The notes: a model not told the origin generated them from the sequence alone. Shown: positions 53,547 through 62,332, numbered from the stretch's first letter. The stretch is 64,000 nucleotides of DNA from Micromonospora inositola (GCF_900090285.1 NZ_LT607754.1:6350001-6414000), one strand, 5' to 3'. Made by a program: numbers and translations.

Positions 53547-54854
53547 TCAGCGGTGGTGGCGGATGCGTTCCCAGGTGCTCGGCGGTTCCATACCGGTACC
53601 GGTGCGCAGCGCCGTGCCGACCGGCTTACCTCCGGCGGTGACGGTGAGCTTGCCGTGTTCGGCTCCGGCCGCGATCCGCCACGGCACGGCCGGGATCCGG
53701 GCGTCGATCCGCACCTGCAGGCCCGGCCAGCCGACCACGTCGACCTTCTCGGCGGCGTTGATGGTGGTGCCGGTGCCCAGCGGGCCCCGTACGGTGGCAA
53801 CCTGCTCGCCGGCCTCGACCAGCGTGTGGACGGCGAGCGCGGCCACCGTGGACCGCAGCAGCGACCGGGTCACCGCGAACACCCGGTCCAGCTGGACCGG
53901 GGTGTCGGCGCCTGGCTGGCCCAGTACGGCACCGACGATGGTGAGCTTCCGGCCGCCGACGTTGACCACCGCCGCGAAGACGAGGCAGCCGCCGGCCTCG
54001 TCGGTGGAGCCGGTCTTGATTCCCACCACGCCGTTGCGGCCGACCAGCTCGTTGTAGTTCTTCACCGTACCGGCCACCGGCAGGGTCGCCTGCTTCTGCT
54101 CGACGATCTCCGCGAACGCCGGCAACGCCATCGCCTTGCTCGCCAGGACCACCTGGTCCCGGGCGGTACTCACGGTGTCGGGGTCGAGGCCGGACGGGTC
54201 GGTGTAGTGAGTGCCGGACATGCCGAGTCGGTCCGCGGTGGCGTTCATCTTCTCAACGAATGCGGCCACGCTGCCGGCGTCCCAGGCGGCAAGGATGCGT
54301 GCCATGTTGTTCGCCGACGGCAGCAGTACCGCCTGCAGCGCCTGCCGTTCGGTGATCACCTCACCGGCCCGCACCTCGACGAGCGACTCGCCGCGCGCCT
54401 TCTCCGCCGGGTACGCGGCGGCCTGCTCGGCGCTGACCGTGAGCTTCGGCCCCTGCGCGCCGACGGCGAGGGGGTGCTCGGTCAGGATTACGTAGGCGGT
54501 CATCACCTTCGTCACGCTCGCGATCGGCAGCGACTTCGATCCGCCGGAGGTGCCGAGCGTGCCGAGCCCGTCGATCGAGATCATCGCCTGGCCCGAACGC
54601 GGCCAGGGCAGTCGCGGCGCCGTACCGGGGATGGTCATCGACACGGGCAGGGTCAGCTCGACCGTCGGGTTGGGCAGCGGGTGCCGCAGTGGCGTGACGG
54701 CGTACAGCGCGCCGCCGAGGAGCAGAAGCGCCAGCAGACCGCTCAGCACCCACGGCAGGCGACGCCGGCCGCGCCGGACCGGCGGCGGTGGTGGCGCTGG
54801 TGGCGGGGCTGGTGGTATACGGCTGAACTCCACGGTCCGCATTTCCCCGTACAT
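53547..54854 (-). CDS. D-alanyl-D-alanine carboxypeptidase (DacA/PBP5-like)
   Basis: 435 residues. Cytoplasmic Pro-rich N-terminus (IPPAPPPAPPPPPVRRGRRR), one membrane anchor (33-53), then the S11 peptidase domain: SVTK (S113, K116), SAN (S180-N182) and KTGS (K280). It trims the terminal D-Ala from peptidoglycan stem peptides outside the membrane. The C-terminal 90 residues form a PBP5-like beta domain. ATG 54854 follows GGGGGAGGAAACGCG, an excellent SD. Monocistronic. Confidence 0.93.
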   Translation of the reverse strand: MYGEMRTVEFSRIPPAPPPAPPPPPVRRGRRRLPWVLSGLLALLLLGGALYAVTPLRHPLPNPTVELTLPVSMTIPGTAPRLPWPRSGQAMISIDGLGTLGTSGGSKSLPIASVTKVMTAYVILTEHPLAVGAQGPKLTVSAEQAAAYPAEKARGESLVEVRAGEVITERQALQAVLLPSANNMARILAAWDAGSVAAFVEKMNATADRLGMSGTHYTDPSGLDPDTVSTARDQVVLASKAMALPAFAEIVEQKQATLPVAGTVKNYNELVGRNGVVGIKTGSTDEAGGCLVFAAVVNVGGRKLTIVGAVLGQPGADTPVQLDRVFAVTRSLLRSTVAALAVHTLVEAGEQVATVRGPLGTGTTINAAEKVDVVGWPGLQVRIDARIPAVPWRIAAGAEHGKLTVTAGGKPVGTALRTGTGMEPPSTWERIRHHR

Positions 54855-55099
54855 CGCGTTTCCTCCCCCGTGACAAAACCGCAGCATGTTAGCAGGTTTG
54901 GCCCGTGCAAACGGACCATCCCGACGGCATGCCCACCGAAACCAGACCACCCCAGAGGAGCCGGACCCATGTTGTCGGCCCTACCGGTCAGTTCAGAGAG
55001 GCGCGGTAGGTGCTCCGGGCGGCGTCCTGCTGGGAATGGGTACCGGCCTGTCGCCCGGTCGTGCTGCCGCCGCGACCGTGGATGCCTAACCTCCGGTCC

Positions 55100-55429
55100 A
55101 TGCGATCCCGCGCGGCTGTGGTGACGGCGACGTCGATGACCGTGCTGCTAACCCTGCCCGCGCTTCTCGGCTGCCTCTACAGCCTGGTGGCCTTCGCCCC
55201 CTCGGAACCATGTCCGGACGACTCCATGGACCGGTTCCAATGGGCGATACTCGCCCGGATCCTGCTCAGCGCACTGATGGCGCTGACGGCGGTCCTGTCG
55301 ATCGCCGTCGCCTGGCGCGGAGTGTCGAGCCCCCGCGGGCGCCCCTGGCCATGCCTGGCCGTTTCCGTGCTGGGGTTGGTCTTCAGCGCCGCCCTGGTGG
55401 TCCCGATCGAGCGGGTGAGTTCCTGTTGA
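55100..55429 (+). CDS. small membrane protein
   Basis: 109 residues with three membrane helices (about 5-27, 46-68, 84-103) and a final cysteine. TAACCT nine bases before ATG 55100 could be a -10 for a leaderless transcript. No family recognised. Confidence 0.6.
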   Translation: MRSRAAVVTATSMTVLLTLPALLGCLYSLVAFAPSEPCPDDSMDRFQWAILARILLSALMALTAVLSIAVAWRGVSSPRGRPWPCLAVSVLGLVFSAALVVPIERVSSC

Positions 55430-55758
55430 GCGCCACGATGCTGAGCGCGGCTGGCCACGCGCCTGCAGGACATCCTTCCACTCCAGAGGAAACCGACTGC
55501 GAGGAGCCTCTCGGCCACAACCTTCGCGTCCCGATACCGTCAGAGCACTGTCAGCTTGGGGATCGGGTTGAGTCACGGCCCCGGGCGTGGCGCCGGCTGG
55601 CAGTTGAGGGCACGGGCGACCCCGCGGAGCGCTGCGACGGGCCTTCTGCTGGCCCCCCCTCGATGCGCTGAGCGGGGTTGCGAAGATAAACGATCTTCGA
55701 CGACACTCCCCTGACCGTCCCGCCGGACACCGGCGGGCCTGACCGCGCAGGGGATCCC
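55430..55758. other. intergenic, nothing recognised
   Basis: About 330 bases without a protein-like frame or strong hairpin. Confidence 0.35.
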
Positions 55759-56226
55759 ATGCAGCCGTTGCACCCGGAGCCGACCTCACGGCACCCGGTC
55801 TGGATGTGGGCCGGCGCCGCTGCGGGGCTCGGACTCGCCCTCACCATGTTCCTCAACAACAGCGGACCGCGCACCCGCGCCGCGGCGAGCCGGCCGACCA
55901 CCGGTACCTTCGTGGTCTCCGGCGCGGTGGTGCTCGGCGACGGCGCATCTTTCACCAGGGACGACCACGGCGGCTGCGCCGGCACCGGGGCCCACGCCGA
56001 CGTCATCGACGGTGCCCCGGTGCTCATCACGACCACAGGCGGGTTGGCCGCCGGGAGGCTGGCCGATCCGCGGGCGCTCACCGACGGCACCTGCCGATTC
56101 TGGTTCTCCGTCCGCGGGGTGCCGACCCGGCAGAACGCCTACCTGGTCATGGTCGCCGACCGGGACCTCCGCCAGTACTCCGAACAGGAGCTGACCGGCG
56201 CGCTGGTGAGCCTGCGCGTCGACTGA
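55759..56226 (+). CDS. single-pass membrane-anchored protein, unknown
   Basis: 155 residues. One N-terminal helix (VWMWAGAAAGLGLALTMFLN, 14-33) anchors an outer domain of about 110 residues rich in beta structure (GTFVVSGAVVLGDGASF, GGCAGTGAHADVIDGAPVLI, CRFWFSVRGVPTRQNAYLVM). Two cysteines may pair. ATG 55759 behind GGGGATCCC. Function unknown. Confidence 0.75.
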   Translation: MQPLHPEPTSRHPVWMWAGAAAGLGLALTMFLNNSGPRTRAAASRPTTGTFVVSGAVVLGDGASFTRDDHGGCAGTGAHADVIDGAPVLITTTGGLAAGRLADPRALTDGTCRFWFSVRGVPTRQNAYLVMVADRDLRQYSEQELTGALVSLRVD

Positions 56227-56643
56227 AACCGGTCAGATGTTCAGCGCCCCAGGTCTGTGGCCAGTTCCCGGAACCGTTCCCGCGGGTCGGGGTCGCCGCC
56301 AGAGCTGCCGCTGAACACCCCTGGCGTTCACGCCCGGCCGCCCTGGTGACCGCATCGCCGGCCGGCCACAGAGGGGGTTCGCCCATAGCAGGGGAACCCG
56401 CCCATCCACCGGAACCTCACCAACTATCGCTCACGCCAGCGCGGCGGAACGGGCCGAACTTGATGAGTCCCGTCGGCCAGTCGACACACCAGCCGCCCGG
56501 CCGTTAATCAAGGCGCGTCCGGCCCAAGATCCGCCGTAACTCCGCAACGGCGCTACTCGGGGATCGACGGATAGTGAGGCGCAACAGCGCGAAAGCGCGT
56601 TATCGGCGGTTCCGGCGACGGGCTCGCTACCTGCGAATATTCA

Positions 56644-56688
56644 TGGTGGGCGATGCTGGGATCGAACCAGTGACCTCTTCGGTGTGAA
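56644..56688 (-). other. 3' half of a tRNA-Val(CAC) gene, attachment-site remnant
   Basis: Minus-strand sequence runs from the anticodon loop (TTCACAC) through CGAAG, variable loop, intact T arm (CTGG-TTCGATC-CCAG) to GCATCGCCCACCA including CCA. The 5' side of the anticodon stem is replaced by unrelated bases, and no D arm or 5' acceptor follows, so it is not a functional tRNA. Crossovers at this point are typical of integrases using tRNA genes. Confidence 0.8.
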
Positions 56689-56764
56689 GCAGGACGCTGC
56701 ACCGACTCTGACCTGCGGAAACACAGAGCTGCAGCTGGGCGCGCGTGCCGTTGAGCGCTGTTCG

Positions 56765-56782
56765 GCGCCGTTGGGTGCAGTT
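56765..56782. repeat. short dispersed repeat, copy 1
   Basis: GCGCCGTTGGGTGCAGTT occurs here and identically at 58637-58654; related GTTGGGTGCA and GTTGAGCGC pieces repeat around both copies. Both copies lie near tRNA 3' remnants. Confidence 0.7.
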
Positions 56783-56915
56783 GACTGCCGTTGGGTGCAC
56801 CCGTCTGCTCCCATCTCGCTCCCCCGAGCCTGGCCCCCACGACAGGCAGCCTGGGTCGCCCGCGCTCATGTTGATCCGGCAGGGGGTCGCGCGCCGCGCA
56901 ACTCATGAACAGGGG

Positions 56916-57812
56916 TCACCGCTTGGAAACTGCCATCATCGGTTGGAGCTGCAGCCGGCCGAGGAACTCCCGGATGTGCCCGGCGATCTCGCCGACGTGG
57001 GTCTCCAGGGCGAAATGCCCGGTGTCGAGCAGGTGGATCTCGGCGTCGGGCAGGTCGCGCGCGAAGGCGCGGGCACCGTCGGGGCCGAAGATTTCGTCGT
57101 TGGCTCCCCACACCGCGAGCAGCGGCAACTGGGTCTGCCGGAAGCACTCCTGCGCCTGCGGATAGATGTCGAGATTCGTCTTGTAGTCCCGGAAGAGCTG
57201 AAGCTGGTTCTCGTCGTTGCCCGGCCGGGCGAGTACCTCCATAGCGTGCCGCCAGGCGTCCGGGCTGACCAGGCTGACGTCAGGTACACCGGTCTCGTAC
57301 TGCCAGCGGACCATCTCCTCGGTGAACGCCTGCCGCGCGGCAGCCTCCGTCTTCGGTCCGGGCTCCTTGGCATATGTGAACAGCGGCTTCCAGAACGCCT
57401 CCACGAAACCTTCCTGGTACGCGTTCCCGCTCTGGGTGATGATCGCGGAGATGCTCTCGGGGCGGCGCAGCAGCAGCCGCAGCGCGATCGGTGCCCCGTA
57501 GTCCTGCATGTAGACGGCGTACCGGCGGATGTCGAGCTGGTCCAGCAGGCTGGCGGTGACGTCGGTGAGCGCGTCGAAGGTGTACGGGAAGTCGGCCAGC
57601 GACGGCGCCGAAGAGTAGCCGAACCCGATGTGGTCGGGAGCCACCACGTGGTACTGGTCGGCCAGCGCCGGGATCAGCTCCCGGAACATGTGCGAGCTGG
57701 TCGGGAAGCCGTGCAGCAGGACGAGCGGCGGCGCGTCCGGCGGGCCGGCCTCACGGTAGAAGACGTCGAGGCCGTCGACAGTCGCGGTCCGGTGGTGTGT
57801 GCCGCCAACCAT
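56916..57812 (-). CDS. alpha/beta hydrolase, epoxide hydrolase/haloalkane dehalogenase-like
   Basis: 298 residues. Oxyanion motif LLHGFPTSSHMFRELIP (HGFP at 34-37), HVVAPDHIGFGYSSAP, nucleophile elbow YMQDYGAPIALR with D104 in place of the usual Ser, and late DTGHFALETH as the catalytic His. An Asp nucleophile is characteristic of epoxide hydrolases and haloalkane dehalogenases. ATG 57812 follows CGGAGGGGG. Monocistronic; lies between two tRNA remnants. Confidence 0.92.
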   Translation of the reverse strand: MVGGTHHRTATVDGLDVFYREAGPPDAPPLVLLHGFPTSSHMFRELIPALADQYHVVAPDHIGFGYSSAPSLADFPYTFDALTDVTASLLDQLDIRRYAVYMQDYGAPIALRLLLRRPESISAIITQSGNAYQEGFVEAFWKPLFTYAKEPGPKTEAAARQAFTEEMVRWQYETGVPDVSLVSPDAWRHAMEVLARPGNDENQLQLFRDYKTNLDIYPQAQECFRQTQLPLLAVWGANDEIFGPDGARAFARDLPDAEIHLLDTGHFALETHVGEIAGHIREFLGRLQLQPMMAVSKR

Positions 57813-58024
57813 GGATCCCCCTCCGGTTGCCCCGCCGACCCGACATGCTCATGGGCCGGACCAGCCGGCTGCGCGGTCGGACAGCTCATATGCCGTACTT
57901 TCCTCATACTGCCCGGTCGGGGGCCGCTCGGGGCGGGTATGACCTCGACGACCACTATCCGCGTGGCGACGAGGGCCGGCGCGCCGACGGCGCAGAGGCC
58001 GGGCGGGTTTCGCCTGGTAGTTGA

Positions 58025-58066
58025 TGGTGGCGGCAGGCTTCGAACCTGCGACCCCTCGCTTGTAAG
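58025..58066 (-). other. 3' half of another tRNA, probably tRNA-Val(TAC)
   Basis: Minus strand reads from the anticodon loop (CTTACAA, anticodon TAC) through GCGAG, a variable loop and a perfect T stem (GCAGG-TTCGAAG-CCTGC) to CGCCACCA. The 5' anticodon stem does not pair and no D arm is present. Another integration scar, from a different tRNA gene than the two CAC remnants. Confidence 0.6.
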
Positions 58067-58431
58067 AACTGCGCGCCTCGTCCGGCCGCGTCCGTGCAAC
58101 GAAGCCTCCGCCCGGTCGATGGTCGTGATGAAGACCTCGGCCGGCACTTGGCGGGATCTCACCGAGGCGATCCGGCAGGAGTCCAACCGCCGGCAGTACA
58201 ACTAGTACTCCAGCCGGGGATCGTGATCATGGCTCGATGAGGGCTTGTCGGGCGTAGTGGCTGGTCTTGGCTCGGGATTGGTGACGGCGTCGGCGGATGG
58301 ACCAGAGCAGCAGGTCGCAGCGGCGGCAGACCCTGGGGTCGACAACGTGGTCACCCGCCCACCACTGGTCAGGATGTCCCGGGTCGGCGGCGGCGGTCAA
58401 GCGGCCGGATGTGGGGGGGTCGGTGGGGGTG

Positions 58432-58581
58432 TCACGCGATCGGGGCGAGTGTCCAGGTGCCGTGCGGGTGGTGCAGGCAGAGGTTGGTCAGGCGGCGGAG
58501 GTTGAGGGCTGCCATGCGGGTGTGTAGCCACCAGTCGGTCCGGCCGAAGAGCTCACCGACCAGAAACCCCTGGTCAGAGCG
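58432..58581 (-). pseudogene. transposase C-terminal fragment
   Basis: Minus-strand frame reads SDQGFLVGELFGRTDWWLHT, RMAALNLRRLTNLCLHHPHG and TWTLAPIA before a stop at 58432. The arrangement of WW-HTR-AALNLRRL is that of the end of a DDE transposase whose family was not determined. No upstream part remains. Confidence 0.5.
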
Positions 58582-58636
58582 TTACCCGTGAGATCGGAGT
58601 ACCAGAGTGGGAGCCGGCGCTGTTGCGTGCAGTTGA

Positions 58637-58654
58637 GCGCCGTTGGGTGCAGTT
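58637..58654. repeat. short dispersed repeat, copy 2
   Basis: Identical 18 bases to 56765-56782, same orientation, in a block of similar GTTGAGCGC/GTTGGGTGCAG pieces. Confidence 0.7.
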
Positions 58655-58750
58655 CAGCGCAGCCCACTGCTCCCAACCTGCTCACCCATCACAAGCAGCA
58701 ATGTCGACCTCGGGATATCACGGAAGGCCGTCAACTTGCACACCGATCCG

Positions 58751-59464
58751 TCAACTAGGTCCCTGGACGGGCACGAGTAGGGCATGGTCGTCGACCTGGC
58801 GGTACCCGAGCCGTTCGTAGAGGGCCCGTGAACCTGGGGTGCAGTGCAGCCAGACCAGGTCTGAGTACCTGCCGGCAAGTTCACCCGCCGCGATGCTCAG
58901 CGCCGTGCCGATTCCCTTGCCCTGCCAGGTTGGAAGCACGGTGATGGCTCCCAGGTACGCGGTGTCGGCCATGAGCCGCACCCGCGCGCAGCCGACTGGT
59001 TCGCCGCCGACCCGCGCGACCAGGTGATGCATCCGTCCGGAGGCAAGGTGAGCGTCGGTGACCAAGGGCGCCAGTTCGCCTCCATAGGGCACGAGGAACT
59101 CGTCGCGGTCGCCGGCCGGTCCGATGTCGGCCACCGATCGAGGGCGCGATGGAGGCTGACCTTGCAGGGCCAATACCGGCATCAGGTCCCACCGCTGGAA
59201 GCCGGCGACCTGGTGCTCGTCCTCGGCCCGAACCATGAGCGTCCACTGTCGTGACCTGGCGCGCAGCCAGTCGGCCACCTGAATCACCTGGTCGGCGGTG
59301 GGCGGACCGGGCAACGCGAGGACCCGCCCGATGGTCGCCCACGGGTAGGGCAGCGCGATGTGCTGACATGGCACACCGGATACGACAGCCCAGTCGTCGC
59401 CGGCTGGGGTGAGATCAGCGGTATCCGCGTGGGCGGCCGAGATCCGCACAGCAGCGTCACCCAT
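58751..59464 (-). CDS. GNAT-family N-acetyltransferase
   Basis: 237 residues. The C-terminal half is a GNAT domain with VGCARVRLMADTAYLGAITV and the acetyl-CoA loop PTWQGKGIGTALSIAAGELA, then YERLGYRQVDDHALLV. The N-terminal half (ADWLRARSRQWTLMVRAEDE) may be a degenerate second GNAT copy. ATG 59464. Substrate unknown; monocistronic. Confidence 0.92.
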   Translation of the reverse strand: MGDAAVRISAAHADTADLTPAGDDWAVVSGVPCQHIALPYPWATIGRVLALPGPPTADQVIQVADWLRARSRQWTLMVRAEDEHQVAGFQRWDLMPVLALQGQPPSRPRSVADIGPAGDRDEFLVPYGGELAPLVTDAHLASGRMHHLVARVGGEPVGCARVRLMADTAYLGAITVLPTWQGKGIGTALSIAAGELAGRYSDLVWLHCTPGSRALYERLGYRQVDDHALLVPVQGPS

Positions 59465-59861
59465 CCGAACACCTCACCGCGAGTCGCATCCCCTGTCCAC
59501 CCAAATCCGCCAGCCCACGAGGAAGCCCGGGGACTAATGTGCCGACAGCTCGGGAAACACCAGATTTGATGACCAGGCGGTCGGACGTTGAGCCACCCGG
59601 TGCTTACACACCGGCTGCGGCGTCCCAGGACGGGTCGGCGTCCTCGCCGCGCAGCAGGGGCAGGTCGTACGCGGACTGGGACAGTCTGCCTAACGCAGGG
59701 CCGTCCGCCCCAGATCGACACGACGCGAGCGATCCGGCGGTGGGGACGGACGGTGACGAGCGCCTCGCGGACGCCGCGCTTTGTCAGCGGCTATGAGCGC
59801 GTGCCGGGTTGGCCGCCGTGGACTGCGTCCGGATGGCTCTGTTAGTAGTTCTGGCCGGGCG
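59465..59861. other. intergenic with a 25-bp shared segment
   Basis: No gene supported; contains at 59764-59788 the 25-bp sequence also found at 33542-33566. Confidence 0.4.
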
Positions 59862-60839
59862 CTATTCGGAGGCGTGAAGTGCTTTCTTTGCGGTTTCCCG
59901 CACGGTCGCATTTGCGTCGCCGGTCAGTTGGGCTAGCAGCGGACGTGCGGGCGGCCAGCGTCGCAGATTGACGGCGAGGACATCCGCGACTGCGGCGCGT
60001 ACCCACCAGTCTGGGTCGTCCGTCCTGGACTGCAGTGCGTCGAGCGACACGCCCAGCATGCCAAGGCCGCGGACCGCCCCGGCCCGCACCGACGGCTCGG
60101 AGTCGGCGAGCAGCTCGCGCAGGGCGGCGGCTGCGGCCGGAGCGCGGTCGGAGTTCGCGGCCCTGCGGCCGATCGCCTCGCCCAGCACCGAACGGACGTA
60201 CCAGACGGGATCGGAGGTCAGCGAAACCAGATGATCCACGACCGCCGCCGGGGCGGACCAGGCCAGCAGGAGCACGGCATCGTGCCGGACCCAGGCGTCC
60301 AGATCCTGCAAGGCCGTGACGACAAGCTCACATGCCTGTGGGTTGTTGTTCACGCTCGGCAGTGAGTTGAGGGCGGTCCGCCGGATTGCCGGATTGGGAT
60401 CGGCCAGCGCCTCGCGCAGCGTCCCCATGTCGGACGACTCGAACACATCGCGCAGCGCCCACAGCGCGGCTCTGCGCAAGTCGGGATCATCGCCGGCGAG
60501 CACCGGGAGGATGACGGCCCGGCAGCCGGCCGGATCGGCTCGCATGACAGCGCTCAACGCCATGCCCAGCCGTTCCCCGTCATCGTCGTCCTCGCTGCGC
60601 AGCGCGCCAGCGAAGACCCGCAGGAGCAGCGGGAACACTTCGGCCCCGGACAGTCCGGCCAAGACGTGCGCCATCAGGTCCCGGCCGTACCAGTTGCGCT
60701 CGCGCGCGTAGCGTTCCAGCGCGGCCTGCACGGACGCTGCCGCCGAGCGGTCACCGCTCACGGCCAACTCCCGCACGAGCGGCCACGGATCACCATCCAG
60801 CGTGCCGCCTGCGTACCGGAACAGGTCGGCCAGTGTCAC
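59862..60839 (-). CDS. HEAT-repeat protein
   Basis: 325 residues made of about nine helical repeats, for example LRRAALWALRDVFESSD, NPAIRRTALNSLPSVN, DAWVRHDAVLLLAWSAP, PSVRAGAVRGLGMLGVS and DPDWWVRAAVADVLAVN. Such solenoids bind partner proteins; no catalytic part is present. GTG 60839 follows AGGAGGTCCAG, a near-perfect SD. Monocistronic. Confidence 0.9.
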   Translation of the reverse strand: MTLADLFRYAGGTLDGDPWPLVRELAVSGDRSAAASVQAALERYARERNWYGRDLMAHVLAGLSGAEVFPLLLRVFAGALRSEDDDDGERLGMALSAVMRADPAGCRAVILPVLAGDDPDLRRAALWALRDVFESSDMGTLREALADPNPAIRRTALNSLPSVNNNPQACELVVTALQDLDAWVRHDAVLLLAWSAPAAVVDHLVSLTSDPVWYVRSVLGEAIGRRAANSDRAPAAAAALRELLADSEPSVRAGAVRGLGMLGVSLDALQSRTDDPDWWVRAAVADVLAVNLRRWPPARPLLAQLTGDANATVRETAKKALHASE

Positions 60840-61190
60840 CTGGACCTCCTACCCGAGGTGAGGCGCAGACCGGGGACCTGTTTCCCGCCGGTCCAATGCC
60901 CGCATGGCGGGGGCCAGCGTACCTGATCGTCAGCGGACCGTGGCAATGCTGTATGCCCGCCGCCCCGCTCGCGGCAGGCGAGGGGCGGGTCGAGTGCGGG
61001 TTTGTTACCTATAACCGCGGGAAAGGCTGCCAGGTTGGAGTCAACCATTTCCGCGCCGAGGAGGCCCGAGATGGCTCGTAGGAAAGTACGAGAAAGTCTG
61101 CCCAGGCAGGTCAGAGGGCGATGGCGGACGTCCCTCGCTTGCCACCGTCGCTGCGCGACGTATGGCTCCTGAGCAGTCGGGCGAAAGCGC
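60840..61190. other. intergenic between divergent genes, nothing recognised
   Basis: About 350 bases with promoter(s) presumably for both neighbours; no clear motif. Confidence 0.35.
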
Positions 61191-61907
61191 ATGCCCTGGT
61201 TTCGCACCGCCAGCAACAACTCGACCGCCGGCGATCACGAGGACCGATTAAGCAATCCGGTAGGTGCGGAGCGAGACCCCAGTCGAGTCGTCACGTTCAG
61301 TGACGCGGTCATTGCCATCGCCGTCACGCTGCTTATCTTGGAAATCCGCCCGCCCGAGGACACTCGACACCTGTTGAAGGGCCTCCGTGAACTCTGGCCC
61401 TCATATGCGGCATACTTCCTCACCTTCCTGCTCATCGGCCAGATGTGGGTCAACCACCACGTCATGTTTGATCACATGCGCTCCGCAGACCGCCTGGTAC
61501 TGCTCTTCAACACCCTCCTTTTGATGCAGATCGCGTTCCTTCCATTCGCCTCCGCTGTCCTAGCCAACGCGTTTGAGTCCGGTCATGGAAAGCGAACTGC
61601 CGTCGTCTTCTACGGGATCTCCTACGAGGTAGCGGCCATCCAGTTCAACGTCATCTGGGAATACGCGCGGCACGGCCGCCGCCTGCTGGCTCCGACCACC
61701 GACTCGGCCAGCGCGGCGGCGATCAGCAGACGCTTTCATCCGGCGCCCGTATGGATTGCCGTAGGCACCGCGCTGGGCGCATGGCATCCCGTTCTCGGCG
61801 TGGCAGTGCTCGCCGCGTTCATTCCTTTCTATTGGTGGCCAATCAAGGGCGAGATTGCCAGCATCAAACGTTCCCGCGAGCGCGCTGGCGGAAAATCCGC
61901 CCCCTGA
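61191..61907 (+). CDS. TMEM175-like potassium channel subunit
   Basis: 238 residues. The signature R-x-x-x-F-S-D at the start of helix 1 is present (RVVTFSDAVIAIAVTLLILE, R32, F36, S37, D38). About six helices follow, with a conserved WVNHHVMFDHMRSADR between helices 2 and 3. Bacterial relatives are tetrameric potassium-permeable channels. A single signature-containing unit is encoded. ATG 61191 has only GCGAAAG upstream. Confidence 0.88.
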   Translation: MPWFRTASNNSTAGDHEDRLSNPVGAERDPSRVVTFSDAVIAIAVTLLILEIRPPEDTRHLLKGLRELWPSYAAYFLTFLLIGQMWVNHHVMFDHMRSADRLVLLFNTLLLMQIAFLPFASAVLANAFESGHGKRTAVVFYGISYEVAAIQFNVIWEYARHGRRLLAPTTDSASAAAISRRFHPAPVWIAVGTALGAWHPVLGVAVLAAFIPFYWWPIKGEIASIKRSRERAGGKSAP

Positions 61908-61954
61908 GAACAGAGGAACGTCATCCATGTGCATCCAGCATCGAGCAGCTTCGC

Positions 61955-62080
61955 TACGCGATGCGTGGTGGCCTCACCTTCCTGAGCGGCGCGCTTACCC
62001 GAAGGTTTGACCTGGTCGCCGTGGACCCGCGCGGCGTCGGGCACAGCACGCCGCTGCGCTGCGGCCTGCCACTCAAACCA
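61955..62080 (+). pseudogene. fragment of a secreted alpha/beta-hydrolase (tripeptidyl-aminopeptidase type)
   Basis: FLSGALTRRFDLVAVDPRGV and GHSTPLRCGLPL are the conserved region following the oxyanion strand in SCO7095/Tap-like hydrolases. Upstream and downstream parts are absent. The remaining 61908-62332 has no other gene. Confidence 0.6.
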
Positions 62081-62156
62081 GCGGGCATCACTTGGTTGAT
62101 AGTTGGATTGCTCTTCAGTGGGGGTCGTGTAGCGACCTGTGTGTTTCAACGAATGA

Positions 62157-62192
62157 CGCGCCGAGCCGTTCAGCAGTGGTCGGCTCGGCGCG
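62157..62192. terminator. strong perfect hairpin
   Basis: CGCGCCGAGCCG (62157-62168) and CGGCTCGGCGCG (62181-62192) are perfect 12-bp arms with a 12-base loop. It lies 140 bp downstream of the methyltransferase-like gene stop (minus strand) and just after the hydrolase fragment; it could be a bidirectional terminator or the end of a small element. Confidence 0.5.
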
Positions 62193-62332
62193 CCTGGCGC
62201 ACTTCGGCCCGACCGCTTACCACCGCGAAGCTCTGCCCCGCACGAACCGAAGGCCGCCGCGCCAGCGGCGACGGGTTGGCTTGCCGGTGGCCGACGTGCC
62301 CGAGCCTTCGGACGCGCTTATCGGCGGACCGG

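Larger units (their letters stand above)
56227..56915. other. non-coding stretch with tRNA-Val scar and short repeats
   Basis: No gene supported. It contains the 3' half of a tRNA-Val(CAC) gene at 56644-56688 followed by imperfect short repeats at about 56740-56820 that recur at 58625-58700. Confidence 0.6.
57813..58750. other. long non-coding stretch with tRNA and transposase scars
   Basis: Holds the tRNA fragment at 58025-58066, a transposase tail at 58432-58581 and the second copy of the short repeat. A minus-strand frame at 58203-58400 with a CRRC motif has only a TTG start and was not accepted as a gene. Confidence 0.5.

Noticed and set aside
55551..56090. Minus-strand 179-codon frame
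   Set aside because: Antisense to the membrane-anchored protein, which has a helix, SD and sensible composition.
56644..56720. Possible complete tRNA-Val gene
   Set aside because: Only the 3' half is present; the 5' anticodon stem does not pair and D arm and 5' acceptor are missing.
58203..58400. Minus-strand 65-codon frame with a CRRC motif
   Set aside because: Only a TTG start, no SD, lies in scarred DNA; kept as unassigned.
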